Below, piece after piece: positions 54,034-64,000 of a stretch of 64,000 nt of DNA. The notes below the pieces were generated by a model, which searched no databases, was not told the DNA's origin, and saw only the letters and a list, made by a program, of their open reading frames with translations. Location: the NCBI GenBank assembly GCA_963565915.1, contig OY751486.1, positions 1,674,001 through 1,738,000 on the forward strand, read 5' to 3'. The stretch is from Entoloma clypeatum (lineage: Eukaryota > Basidiomycota > Agaricomycetes > Agaricales > Entolomataceae). The position numbers and the translations under genes were made by a program. How positions within the stretch are numbered: position 1 is the first letter of the stretch; every line of letters starts with the position of its first letter.

Positions 54034-56354
54034 TTATAGGGCAGTGATGGCTTTTGAGAAGAGCTCATCGTTTTCGGTTGCTTTCAGAATATCTCCTTGT
54101 AGCTCAAGGTCCACTGTTTTGACAAAAATGTCATCCGGTAAGACAATAATGTCTTCGTTATCCGTGTCTTCTTCGGGTATATGGTCCGGTCGCCTTGACA
54201 AGGCATCAGACTGGATCATCTTCGATCCTGGGGTGTGTACTAGTTTGAGTTCAAACTCGGAGAGATACAATCTCCACCGTGCTTGTTGTCTGTTCAATTT
54301 CTGGGGTTCCCGGTAGTACGTCAGGTTCTTGTGATCTGATAGAACAACTGTTGGAAATGGTGACCCAAGGAGATAGTGCCTCCAAGTTTCCAGTGATCGG
54401 ATAATTCCCAAGAGTTCCCGATCATAGATCTCATAGTTCCGTTCTGGCGCAGAGAATGAGTGCGATATATATCCACAGGGGTGCCAGTCTCCATTCACAT
54501 CTTGTTGGCGCAGTACTGCTCCTGTCGCCCATTTGGATGCATCGGATTCTATGATGAACAGTTTGTCAGTGTTTGGCATTAACAATACCGGTGATTCTGC
54601 GAATTTGTCTTTTAGTGTGTCAAATGCCATCTGGCATTCCTCATTCCATTCCCACTCTAGATCCTTCTTGGTTAGATCATTCAGGGGTTTTGCAATATCC
54701 GAGTAGTGTCCGATAAACCTTCGATAGAAGTTTCCAAATCCAAGGAAGGATCTGACCTGCTTCACCGTCACGGGTTCTGGCCATTTTGCTATTCCCGATA
54801 ACTTAACGGGGTCCATTGCGATTTCATTTTCTTTGATAATAAGTCCGAGGTATTCGCACTGTTTGACTCCAAATTCGCATTTTTCCAGGTTGAGATAGAG
54901 GTCATTCTCTATCATCTTCCTGAGTATGTGGAGTGTCCGTTCAGTGTCCGTTTCATCATCAACTGAAAATATGAAGATGTCGTCCAAATAAATGAGCAAC
55001 CATCCTTCTTCCAGTTCTTCTTTGAAAATTTCATTCATCATTGCCTGAAACGTGGGTGGCATGCCTGCCAGCCCAAAGAAGGCAACCAAGGGTTCATATA
55101 ACCCTTGATTTGTTTTGAATGCAGCCTTCCATTCATCGCCAGGTTTGATCCGTACGTTGTTGTATCCCCAACACATGTCCAGTTTGGTAAATACCTTTGC
55201 TCCTTTCAGTTTGTCCAGTAAATCTCTGACCAGGGGCAACGGGTATGCGTTTTTCACCGTTCCCTCATTCAATCGCCAATAGTCCTGACAGGGTCTGAGT
55301 TTATCCAAGTCCTTTTTTGCCACGAAGAAAAAGGGTGATGCCATTGGTGATTTCGAGGGTCTGATGTACCCCTTTCGAAGGTTCTCATCAAGGAACTCGT
55401 CCAATTTAGTTTGTTCTTCCGGTGACAAAGGATAAACTTTGCAGTCTTTCGGGGTGAAGTCCGGTTTTAAGTCAATTGCGTGGTCCCATGGTTTATGTTC
55501 CGGTAATCTCTCAGATGCCGTTTTCTCGAACACCTTCTGATACTGATCATATCGTTCTGGTAGTTTTTTCTTTGGTTTGTCCGCGGTGTCCGTGTTGTGT
55601 GAGAGTTTCTGGGAGATCGAGGTTTTGGCTTGGATCCAAACATCCTCAATGGGTTCGTCCGTTGTGACATATGTCCTGAATAGGTCGAGGTCATCGTCTG
55701 ATTCTTCATCTATCCTTTTCAAGATAGGTCCATTTGCCGGTAGAGCCTCCTTTCTCGGTTTAAGGGTCTCTTCATCATCAACTTCTTCTATCGTTGCAAA
55801 GATTCTTTGTTTAGGCTCTTCTTTCAACCATGCTGCAATAGCAATGGGTTTCTTGTCTTTTGACGCCAAGAGCTCGTCAAATTTCTTCCTCATGACCCCT
55901 GCTAGGGTTTTCTTGAACCTGATACTTTCAATATCCAAGGTTCCTCTTTCCCAATCAATTTTCGGGTTGTATTGCTTCAACCAGGGTAACCCCAAAATGG
56001 CGGTTTCCTTCCAAGTCCGGTGACCAAGAATCTGACGTTGAGTTCTTTGTCATCAATCCAGATCTTCTTCCATGTACAATGGGTGATCATCCCTTCTTTG
56101 TTCTTTGTTCCGTCCACATTGAACACACAAATGGGCTTCAGTAATGGGACAAGCTCCATTCAGTTAGCTGTGGCGAACTTCTGATCCAAGAAGGTTCCTC
56201 CTGCCCCTGAGTCAATCAGGGCATTTATTTTTTGTCTCTCGTCGATGTTTTCTCCTTCTCCTGACATTGCAATGGGGATCGAAAAAGATTTGTCATTCAT
56301 GTCGGCTACAATTACAGGTGATAGGGAGATTGAAAACTGAGCGGGGGCTGACAT
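54034..56354 (-). pseudogene. G6 protease, reverse transcriptase and RNase H
   Basis: Protease ALIDSGAGGTFLD near 56215, with TGA at 56160-56162. A frameshift near 56005 moves to [17 protein letters not shown] has [10 protein letters not shown] and YLDD (about 54990). RNase H has [13 protein letters not shown] and DHKNLTYY and ends with SDALSRRPD. Catalytic residues of RT and RNase H are intact, so only the stops and frameshift disable this part. Confidence 0.9.
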
Positions 56355-56368
56355 CGGTACAGGCCGCT

Positions 56369-57290
56369 TTATTGAAAACCCTGTTTCTCCATTTCGGAGA
56401 TCAAGGCGTCTTGTTCTTCATTCGGTAAGTCTTTGAAAATGCCTCGGATATGGGCATATGCATTGGAAGCTTTTCTGAATGTGTTGTTCGCAACCGGGGT
56501 TTTTCCTCCTTTGTGTGCATCAGCACGATGTCCTGCCTGGTGGCAGACGAAGCACAACCCTTTCTTGAAGTGGTCGTCTCTTTCTTCAGCGGTCAGCCGG
56601 TCAATGTCCATGGCATTAGGGTCTGGGGCGTAATGCACGTTTCGAGGTGCGGGGGTATAGTTTACTTTGAACTTCTTCTTTCCCCCATCGGGTCTGAGTC
56701 TTAGAGCCACTGCCTTAGCCCTTCTCCACTGGTTGTCCAGTCTGGACGCCGTGGTGTACCATTCGTCAATTGTTCCTGGGACCTTATCAAGGCCCAAGAT
56801 CTTGTCTCGGAGCGCGTGTGGCAATGCCTCCATGAAGTAGTCCTTGAGAGACCGATCATCTTTGATCAGCCTCTCCGCAGCCCATAACTTGAACTTTTCA
56901 ACATATTCATCGGCTGTCATGCCTTCCATTTTCTGCGTTTTCATCATTGTCAACGCATCTCCTTCTTTGTCAACCGGGGAAAATGATTTCCTCAGTTTTT
57001 CAATGAAGTCCGCATATTTCGGGTACACAGATACTCCGGTGGTGGTAATATCTCTGTGCCAGGACTCTTTCCAAGGTCCGGCCGTTCCTCCTTTCATGTA
57101 TGAGACAGTAAAAAGGATCTTCTTTTTGTCGGAGTTGTAAACATCATCGTTCATCTCCAGGTACAAGTTCGCATCGAACAAAAATCAGACAGTTTCCTCC
57201 TGTCTCCATTGAAGATCGCCGGCAGGCTGATCTTGATCTCCTTTTCTGGGGTTCTTACTTGAGAAGTCATTTCTACAAGTGGGGTCTTTG
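56369..57290 (-). pseudogene. G6 gag
   Basis: Capsid-like segment (LFDANLYLEMNDDVYN; MKGGTAGPW; EYVEKFKLWAAE; DYFMEALPHALRDKI). The zinc knuckle CFVCHQAGHRADAH has His where the fourth ligand is usually Cys. A one-base loss in a T run near 57180 separates it from MTSQVRTPEKEIKIS at about 57273. The open frame continues up the leader almost to the LTR except for a TGA at 57346-57348. Confidence 0.8.
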
Positions 57291-57552
57291 GGGTGTCTGG
57301 GGTCGGTCTGGGTGCAGCAACAGCAACAGCTGGTGGCGGTGGGTTTCATCTCGGAGAGAGGTAAGAGGGTGATGTGGGGTTGACTGGTATGAAATCGGAG
57401 GTTACTCTTCTGTACAGTGTCGGTGGTGGTCGTGGTGTGATAGGTGCATCAACGAATTCCTGTTCATCTTCTGAGTCGGACAGGACTCCAAAGGTGGATT
57501 GTCGGGGAGGAATCTTTGCATCTAAAACCGCGGTGGGTTGACGACGTTGATC

Positions 57553-57562
57553 AGCTTGACCT
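57553..57562 (-). promoter_or_regulatory. Family L primer-binding site, self-priming type
   Basis: AGGTCAAGCT (sense) begins two nt after the 5' LTR. It is exactly complementary to AGCTTGACCT in the LTR (57773-57782 on the minus strand), about 35 nt after the TATA-like TATATAAG (57810-57817 on the minus strand). The same pairing holds in the 30978 copy (31534-31543 with 31314-31323). Confidence 0.7.
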
Positions 57563-57564
57563 TT

Positions 57565-58109
57565 TGTTACGGCGATAGCCTACAACAACAAGTCCAAGGA
57601 TCGGATCACGTGGGTTCGAACTGGTTCCACTACAAGTCCCTTAATAGGTCGACTTGGTCAATCAGCGAGTTCCTCAAGAGGACGACTCGGTTCAAGTCTG
57701 GCAGAGCTAAGTCCTCGCAAGACACTTAGTTTGAGAGCGTTCGAAGATAAGACAAGTAAGCGTTGTATGCCTAGGTCAAGCTAAGGACCTCTACTCTAAG
57801 GTTACAGGTCTTATATACATTATCCGATGGCTATAAATAAGTAAATGCTGCGCAGGAGCTAAATAAGCCATTGGTTAAAAGGGGGCTGTAGCATAGGAGT
57901 CAGAGATAAGGCCTCAAGGCCGTGAGTCAGAGATAACGAGTGAAAATGTATCTAGAAGGGGAATAGTCCAAGTCAATGTGAGTCATAGCGCTGATAGAGG
58001 GGACACGTGTCCCAGGGTTGTCGGAGTTAAGTGAAACAGGGTCTGATGAGGATCGAGGGTAGAAGGGGCATGTGAAGGTGCATAGGAAAAGGGGTGAAAA
58101 AGTGTAACA
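57565..58109 (-). repeat. G6 5' LTR
   Basis: 545 bp, almost identical to 50924-51468. Confidence 0.97.
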
Positions 58110-58114
58110 ACTAG

Positions 58115-59706
58115 CAATCATTATGCTTCCTTGTCTATAGATGAATCAGATTTTACTTCTTCTCCCTATGACTCGGCGCAGAATGAACCCTCAGACACAC
58201 CTACCCCGACTCCGAAAATGTGAATGATGACTTCCGAAAAAATACATCCTGGCCTCCGACGGCTCCGACAACACTATTGAACTAGATGTTGTTCTGGAGG
58301 CGGTGGATACCAAGGATATCCTTTCACAAAAGGCTCTCCTCGATAGCGGAGCAACTGGCTCCTTCATTGACCGCTCCCTGGTAGAGGAACATTGACTCAG
58401 TACCTGAAGGCTACAATGTGCCATCCCTGTCTACAATGTTGATGGTACTCCGAACGACGCCGGAGCAATATCGGAGGTCCTGGACGTTATACTCCGATAT
58501 CAGGATCACACGGAGCGGACCCAGCTCGCTGTAACTGGACTGGAAAAGCAGGATATTGTACTTGGATTCATGTGGCTCAAGGAGCACAATCCTGAGGTAG
58601 ATTGGACCTCCGGGGAGGTGAGAATGAGTTGATGTCCGGCTCGCTGTCGGACTTGCCATCAGGAGGCCATTCAGGAGCGGAAGGCCCGCAAACCTGAGCA
58701 GGCACGCATCCGCACTTGTCGGATGGGTCCGACGCCAGATGCTGGATTAGCGGAGGAGGCCCCGCGAGGCCCTTGGGTGGAAGACATCAGCGAGGACAAA
58801 GAACAATCATTGGATGAGCCGGTGGAAGACAATGCGGAGGAGGAAGACGAGTTCAAAGAGGAAGATCGCCTCTTCATCGGAGGCCTACCTCCGACGTCGG
58901 AATTCATCTGAGCATTGTCAACTATCTCACAACGCCTATCAGAGGCATTCCTCCAAAATCAGAAACCCAAGTCTTTTCGCAATTCCGTACCTAATCACTT
59001 ACATGATTTTGAAGATGTATTTTCCAAGACCTCCTTCGACAATCTGCCAGAGGAACATGTATGGGACCATGCCATTGAGCTGATCCCCAATGCAACTCCG
59101 ACAGGTTGCAAGGTGTATCCGCTCGCTCCGAAGGAACAGAAGGAACTCAATGCATTCTTGGAAGAAAATCTGGCCACTGGTTGGATCCGACCTTCAAAAT
59201 CTCCGATGGCCTCTCCAGTCTTTTTCATCAAAAAGAAGGACGGTTCCCTCTGACTCGTTCAGGATTATTGATCGCTCAATTCCAAGACTATCAAAAAACA
59301 AGTACCCTCTTCCGCTCATCTCCGAACTAGTCAACAAACTCCAGAACGCTCAATACTTCACCAAGCTCAATATTTGATGGGGCTACAATAATGTCTGAAT
59401 CAAGCCTGGAGATGAATGGAAAGCGGCCTTTCGGACAAATCGGGGACTCTTCGAACCCCTCGTAATGTTCTTCAGACTCACTAATAGCCCTTCAACCTTT
59501 CAGACTATGATGAACGATATCCTACAGGATCTTATTACTGAAGGTGGCATATGTGTCTACCTCGACGATATTCTCATCTTTACATCAGACCTGTCGGAGC
59601 ATCGGAGGATCACACACATAGTATTAGAGCAGCTCCGACAACATGGATTGTATCTCAAACCAGAGAAGTGTGAATTCAAACAGACACGGATCGAATACCT
59701 TGGTCC
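58115..59706 (+). pseudogene. G5 protease and reverse transcriptase, continuation beyond G6
   Basis: Continues the G5 frame after ACTAG (NHYASLSIDESDF). Protease LLDSGATGSFIDRSLV near 58340; VLGFMWLKEHNPEVDW near 58560; [34 protein letters not shown] and YLDDILIF near 59560. Stops near 58219, 58394, 58632, 58909, 59251, 59267, 59375 and 59396 include several TGA. RT ends at RIEYLG near 59703, where unrelated order begins. Confidence 0.85.
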
Positions 59707-60145
59707 CAACAACCCAAGATCAAGTCTTTACCAGACCTACGATCCGCGGCTCATACTATTGACACTCGCTACTGGGAACGTCAATGAGAGAAATCCAGAA
59801 CCAATAAACCCACTCCCAAGTCCGACAAGAAACCCTCCGCTCCGAACCAACCCACTGCACAAACATCATCTTTGAAACCATCCGCTCCTGCTACCGCTTC
59901 CGCTTCCTCTTCCGCTCCGAAACCCGACCTCTCCAGTAAACTAGGCAAGGATGGCAAACTGACGTATCAAAAATGTAAACGTTGTTTTGATAATAACCTT
60001 GCCTATTCTGCAGTAGCGTCGGACACACTGTCAAGGACTGTCCCAAGTCCACCTCCACTGCTTCCAAGGCTAAAGGGAAGGCCGCCCAAGTCGGCACCCA
60101 AGCCAAGGATAAAGGTAAGGGGGTTGAGTCAAAAAAATAGGCAGT
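59707..60145 (+). pseudogene. Gypsy gag C-terminal fragment joined to G5 RT
   Basis: After a frame change the sequence reads KPTPKSDKKPSAPN, DLSSKLGKDGKLT and, in the next frame, CLFCSSVGHTVKDCPKS, the zinc-knuckle tail of a different gypsy gag. Gag downstream of RT is the wrong order for one element, so this is a recombination or template-switch junction near 59706. Confidence 0.7.
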
Positions 60146-60670
60146 GGTCCTCATGAAGCACGGTCTGAGGCCTGCGTTGACTCTCTCTATGCCTCCGCTC
60201 CCATCCGACTCAACACGTCCGCTCTCTCCAATCCAAACTCTTTATGTATCAATATCTCATCTTCTTTTTTCTCTTCCCCAACTCCACACAATCACATGAC
60301 ATAGACTATATAGCACATTCCAGCTGTTGTAGACACACCACTTGCTATCATACTGCAACTTGCCCTACCCTCGTTGAGCCCTGCTCCGAGCTTGCCTGAC
60401 CGCTCTCCACCTCTCCACATGGTGATGACAGTGTGATTCGTACTCTAACACACCTTTTGTGACCTTGGCCAACCACCTGCAGTCGGCCTTTGCGCTGTTT
60501 GCCACGCTGTTTTATTTTTTAGAATTTTATTTTTGCGCACAGAGACACGGAAAACTGGAGAAGTAGAGAATCCGAAACCTAGAGAAGGATAGACAGTGTT
60601 ACAGCAACAGTTACATTTTTGCACCCAAGAACCCACTACTCCCTGACACGTCACAAGCCGCGATGTCGTT
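60146..60670. other. Spacer after the chimeric gypsy, no gene seen
   Basis: The first 150 bp resemble the gag-protease linker of gypsy elements (Ser/Pro codons). The rest has no recognised repeat. Confidence 0.3.
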
Positions 60671-61486
60671 ATGCCACCCCGAACAAATAAGAAGAAAGCC
60701 AACAAAAAGAATACCTCAACCCCATCTATAGAACCGACAGCCCCTGCCATTACCCTCTCCAAGCTGCTGAGTAACGAACCCATTCTGACAGCACAGCCAC
60801 CTACATCAACATCACCACGAACTCACATCACAATTCTGCCACACCTTGTCCAGTGCTACATCGACAGAATACCACCTCTGACACCCAGACTGGAGCCCTC
60901 CCATGCCCTATACCTCGATGACTACCAGCTCGAAGAGATGGTTATGAGGCAGTACGACGCGGCCTTTGAAGAGGGCCGAAAGGCAGGATATGAGGAAGGA
61001 AGGGCAACTGCCCTCGATGAAACGAGACCTGCTGTGCCGCCCATGTCCCCACCTGTACTCATGACAACACCCGTGTCTGCCGACAGGCCTCCGTCGCCTT
61101 CTCTGTCTCTGTCTCCCTCCGCATCGCCACTGTCCATGTCACCATCTGCGGCCATGCCGCCATTGACACCCACATCCGCGTCCGTGTCCATGTCACCATC
61201 GCCGTCCTCGTTCCCAGGTCCACTGACCCCCATGTCCACACCTGTGAGCCCCCTGTCGCCCCCCTCTTTCCCCCTACCCATCCAAGTACCAGAAGCGGTA
61301 CTGGCCCCGGAACTGTTTGCCATCGTCAAACGGCTATCGCACGACTACCCCGTCCTTTACAACTATATACTGATGGTGTGGCACCTCGCATTTGAGAAAG
61401 GACAACAAACAGGATACATAGGAGGGTATGATGAAGGAAGGAAAGCAGCCCCTCCCCCTTCCACCAGAACCATGGCACCTCCGTAG
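60671..61486 (+). CDS. Unrecognised Pro/Ser-rich protein with a repeated GY-x-x-GR motif
   Basis: 271 residues from MPPRTNKKKANKKN, a basic start. EEGRKAGYEEGRATA (about 97-111) and QTGYIGGYDEGRKA (near the end) are two copies of one motif, each after a short hydrophobic/acidic helix. Between them is a Ser/Pro/Met repeat region (SPSASPLSMSPS). Downstream frames to about 61815 (FDIALRDARLSPADLV; HDFWQ) look coding and may be its shifted continuation, cut by the ATTCC element. Not recognised; it could be another transposon accessory gene. Confidence 0.45.
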   Translation: MPPRTNKKKANKKNTSTPSIEPTAPAITLSKLLSNEPILTAQPPTSTSPRTHITILPHLVQCYIDRIPPLTPRLEPSHALYLDDYQLEEMVMRQYDAAFEEGRKAGYEEGRATALDETRPAVPPMSPPVLMTTPVSADRPPSPSLSLSPSASPLSMSPSAAMPPLTPTSASVSMSPSPSSFPGPLTPMSTPVSPLSPPSFPLPIQVPEAVLAPELFAIVKRLSHDYPVLYNYILMVWHLAFEKGQQTGYIGGYDEGRKAAPPPSTRTMAPP

Positions 61487-61819
61487 TCTCCGTCCCCACC
61501 TGTATCTGTGCCCGCGACCATGACCCAATCCCCATCTCTGCCGGAACCTCTCAATTGGGTGACAGACGCCACATCACTTCCAACCACGTCACGTCTACCT
61601 CCACGCAACCTCTCTGTGCTCCGTTCCCCCTCATCCGAGCCATTTGCAACACTTCGACATTGCTCTCAGAGATGCCAGGCTCAGCCCTGCTGATCTCGTC
61701 ACAACCAACCAAACGACACACCTACCCTACCTCAACCCTTGCGCCGTCGTACTCGGCACCACCATACCACCTCTTCCCCTCGACAAAACATCCAGTATCA
61801 GGCCTACGACCTTCCCCCA

Positions 61820-61940
61820 TGACTTCTGGCAGAATCCTGTAGGAATCCTCCAGGAATCCAAAAGAAATGAAATTCCTATCAGAATCCTTGATAGGAATGG
61901 TGACAATTCTGGGAGGAATTCTGCAGGAATTCTTGCCCAA
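61820..61940. repeat. Palindromic ATTCC/GGAAT repeat, short copy
   Basis: AATTCCTATCAGAATCC, GATAGGAAT and GGAGGAATTCTGCAGGAATTC resemble the block at 12060-12325. Confidence 0.5.
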
Positions 61941-62026
61941 AGTTCAATAACAGGGTCAGATGACCTAGGTGGTCGACATTCGGCAACTTCCGAATGTTGA
62001 TCAGTGTTGTCACATTGTGACGGCTG

Positions 62027-63501
62027 ATGACCATCTTTTCCTCTCGCCACCACCACTCTCGCCTCTTGCTTGCCGCCCCCTGCTCCTCGCCGCCTCCACA
62101 ACTACCGCGACCCAAGAAAAGAAAGGCGGCAATGCGGGGGCAGAAACAGAGGCGGGTGGGGAAACAGGGAGCGGCAACAACAGAGGGGGAAGAAGAACCG
62201 GGAATGCGCGACAAGGGAAAGGCGGCAATGCGGGAAGGTAAACACAAGCGGGTACGCCAGGAAGAGGAGCAAGCGGCAATGCAGGAACGTGAACAGGCGG
62301 CAAGTAGGGAGCGATGGCCGGCAACACCGATCCATATGCCTGACACCCCCCTACCACGGCAATCATCCACCCCCAAGCATAGACAACCACAAGAAAGCAG
62401 GGCAGAATGGAAATCAAGGAGGAGCAATGTCATGGCCAGCTGTAAGTCAATCAACCCATGACACAGCTCTCACAACTCATATATATTCAGTGGAGGACTA
62501 TCTGGATGGCCGTCTTCAAGATTTTGCAGATACTCTTGACTGGCGACTGGAGCTCAATCAAGAGAGGTTCAACCACAAGCAGGAACACCTGCTCGGTCTT
62601 GATCAGAAGATCCATGCAATTGCCGGGGGGCTGAATGCAGTCATCACATGAGCTGGGGCCCAGATAACAGCACAGGAGGTGGATTCGGCACAGCGGGTGG
62701 AACGGCTGGACGCAAACATCAAGAATCTCACAACAAACTTGGTACCCGTTTGTGAGTTCTTGGGTATACCGATGGAAGGCATTGACAACCCTGGGGTGCA
62801 GCCCCCACTTGACAAACCGCCTTGTGTGCAGGTTAAATGGCTTGGGCCTCGTATGGCTCCTCCTCATACCACCCCAACAGTAGATGAACAGGCGCCTGGC
62901 GGTTCCTCGCCTGCATTGCCGCCTATCTCCTTTGCATTGCCGCCCAACCCACCGCCAGCTATGCCGCCTCAAGAGCCAACTGTTTCACCCATTCCTCCTG
63001 CCATCAAGCTTGTGCCTGCAACACCTTCCAATTCCCAGGACACCGTGGTGACATATCAAACTCTCTTAAACCCAGCATCTGGCCCACCTGCATTGTCACC
63101 ATCCATGTTCCCAGTAGCCTGTCTGCCAACAAGGTCACAGACCCGCTCTGTGACACCTGGGCTTCAACGTCCCCGCCACTCCCAATCCCACCCTGTGATA
63201 CCTGCTCTATCACCTTGGTCTCGTCCCCAGACACGGTCACAATCCCGGTCCATGACCCCTGCCGCAGGTCCCCCCACCTGCAGCCCATCATATTCAATAT
63301 CTGGTAGTTCTGACATGGATGTGGAATCTGACTTGCCGCTACGGTCTCGTCCCTGGACATGGTCGCAATCTCGGTCTATGACCCCAGCTGGTCTCCTTTG
63401 ACCCCCCACCTGCAGCCCATCAAATTTGTCACAAAGGAGGGGTCGGAAGCGCAAGGCAGTAGACAAGGTGGTGCCAACACCAGGTAGGAAGCCTTGCAAG
63501 T
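62027..63501 (+). pseudogene. Paralogue of KDZ-A accessory gene 2 (coiled coil, GRKRK tail)
   Basis: Exon 1 (62027-62441) has a basic, repeat-rich product with four GGCGGCAATGC-derived segments. Intron 62442-62490 (GTAAGT...TTCAG) joins NVMAS to LEDYLDGRLQDFADTLDWRL. A coiled coil follows (AQRVERLDANIKNLTTNLV), then Pro-rich sequence, three repeats of TRSQSRSMTP type, and RRGRKRKAVDK before a TAG at 63499-63501. In-frame TGA codons at 62649-62651 and 63399-63401 are its only breaks. It shares with the gene at 29248 the order of parts and the tail. Start codon uncertain. Confidence 0.55.
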
Positions 63502-63689
63502 AGATAGATCCACATATGCCACACATTATTATCTGGTTTTATTTTCGCCATCTTTTATTTAGATATAATCATTTCTGACATGTTGTTTTTTATTTTATTT
63601 TTAATATTACTATGTTGCATATCTCACCCAAACCAGGAACTCGAGGTTAGGTGGGAATGCATAGCAGAGTCACCCACTGACACCCGGCA

Positions 63690-63845
63690 ATAGAGCTCTT
63701 TACACTCCCCCACATCCTCCAGCGGAATCCATGCAGAGTCTGAGCGGAGTCTGAGTGGAATGACTTTCTGCTCAGAATTATTGAGCAGAATTGCCTCCGA
63801 TTCCAAGTGGAATCCGCTCGGACTTGAAGTGGACTTCATTCTTGC
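63690..63845. repeat. Palindromic ATTCC/GGAAT repeat element, copy 2 (inverted)
   Basis: CACTCCCCCACATCCTCC then AGCGGAATCC is the inverse of the right end of 12060-12325. It contains CTCAGAATTATTGAG and several GGAATNC units. Confidence 0.55.
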
Positions 63846-63870
63846 CTTATTTAGTATTGAAAAAGAGAGT

Positions 63871-63952
63871 GAGCCGCAAGAATTGAACCTATGACCTTCT
63901 ACAGTGTTATGTAATTATTATGGGCCTTTCAAAACCATTGAGCCACCGAGGC
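63871..63952 (-). tRNA. tRNA-like or tRNA-derived sequence, decayed
   Basis: On the minus strand a box A-like TGGCTCAATGG is followed about 45 nt later by a box B-like GGTTCAATTC. A T5 run, as for Pol III termination, lies about 7 nt beyond. AGCCTCG and TGCGGCT can pair at six of seven positions. The middle does not fold as a standard anticodon arm, and the T stem is weak. A SINE head or pseudo-tRNA is more likely than a working gene. Confidence 0.3.
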
Positions 63953-64000
63953 TTTTGTGGTTGGGCGTGTTTGTACACTATATACCCCCTTTGCTTGTGT

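Larger units (their letters stand above)
50924..58109 (-). mobile_element. Full-length Ty3/gypsy chromovirus G6, recent insertion
   Basis: 7,186 bp with 545-bp LTRs and perfect target duplication ACTAG (50919-50923 and 58110-58114), inserted in G5. By eye the two LTRs differ at only two positions (near 51331 and 51343), both transitions. Sense order: leader, gag, protease, RT-RNase H, integrase with chromodomain, then an intact extra ORF. Gag-pol holds frameshifts and stops. Confidence 0.97.

Overview
This window looks like transposon-packed, non-coding-rich chromosome from a basidiomycete fungus, probably an Agaricomycete. The grounds are GT-AG introns of about 37-57 nt (one of 282 nt), KDZ-type transposase with its Cys-cluster N-terminus, several chromodomain Ty3/gypsy elements, a DIRS-order tyrosine-recombinase element and a Plavaka/CMC-like gene fragment. 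I see no housekeeping gene, rRNA or CRISPR. Family names come from motif recognition, not from searches.

Layout. 0-5.3 kb: gypsy G1, one 1,750-codon frame broken by ten stops, nine of them TGA. 5.3-9.0 kb: degenerate repeats, hAT-like MITE pieces and a gypsy protease-RT fragment (G2). 9.06-16.86 kb: two near-identical, inverted, intact Tc1/mariner copies (DD34E); between them lie a half MITE, a Plavaka-like gene fragment and a copia gag. The second Tc1 sits inside a solo LTR with target duplication ATAGC. 17-18.1 kb: minisatellites and the right end of a KDZ-like element (KDZ-B). 18.1-20.3 kb: gypsy G3 remnants and a solo LTR. 20.31-41.38 kb: a 21-kb composite KDZ element (KDZ-A), inserted in the G3 integrase with target duplication AGAAGGG. 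Nested within it are a full-length gypsy (G4), an LTR-plus-leader fragment, a LINE and two hAT-like MITEs. 41.4-46.3 kb: end of G3, a DIRS-order remnant and a Pro/Ser-rich ORF. 46.4-49.2 kb: a second KDZ remnant (KDZ-C). 49.2-60.1 kb: gypsy G5, split by a full-length gypsy G6 (LTRs differ at two positions, target duplication ACTAG). 60.6-63.5 kb: an unrecognised gene and a paralogue of a KDZ-A accessory gene. The end holds a tRNA-like sequence.

How the parts fit. KDZ-A carries, in one orientation, a Zn2Cys6-like protein, a coiled-coil protein with a GRKRK tail, the transposase and a 705-residue protein with an LKWTWG motif. Paralogues of the last three recur at KDZ-C (transposase end plus LKWTWG protein) and at 62.0-63.5 kb (coiled-coil protein), so this looks like a recurring accessory gene set. 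A short family-specific motif runs through both the end repeats and the exons of each family. Retroelements across the window share two further traits: a self-priming primer-binding site directly after the LTR, and decay mainly by CGA-to-TGA change. G4 and G6 also carry an extra ORF between pol and the 3' LTR; in G6 it is intact and encodes a RING-like Cys/His cluster.
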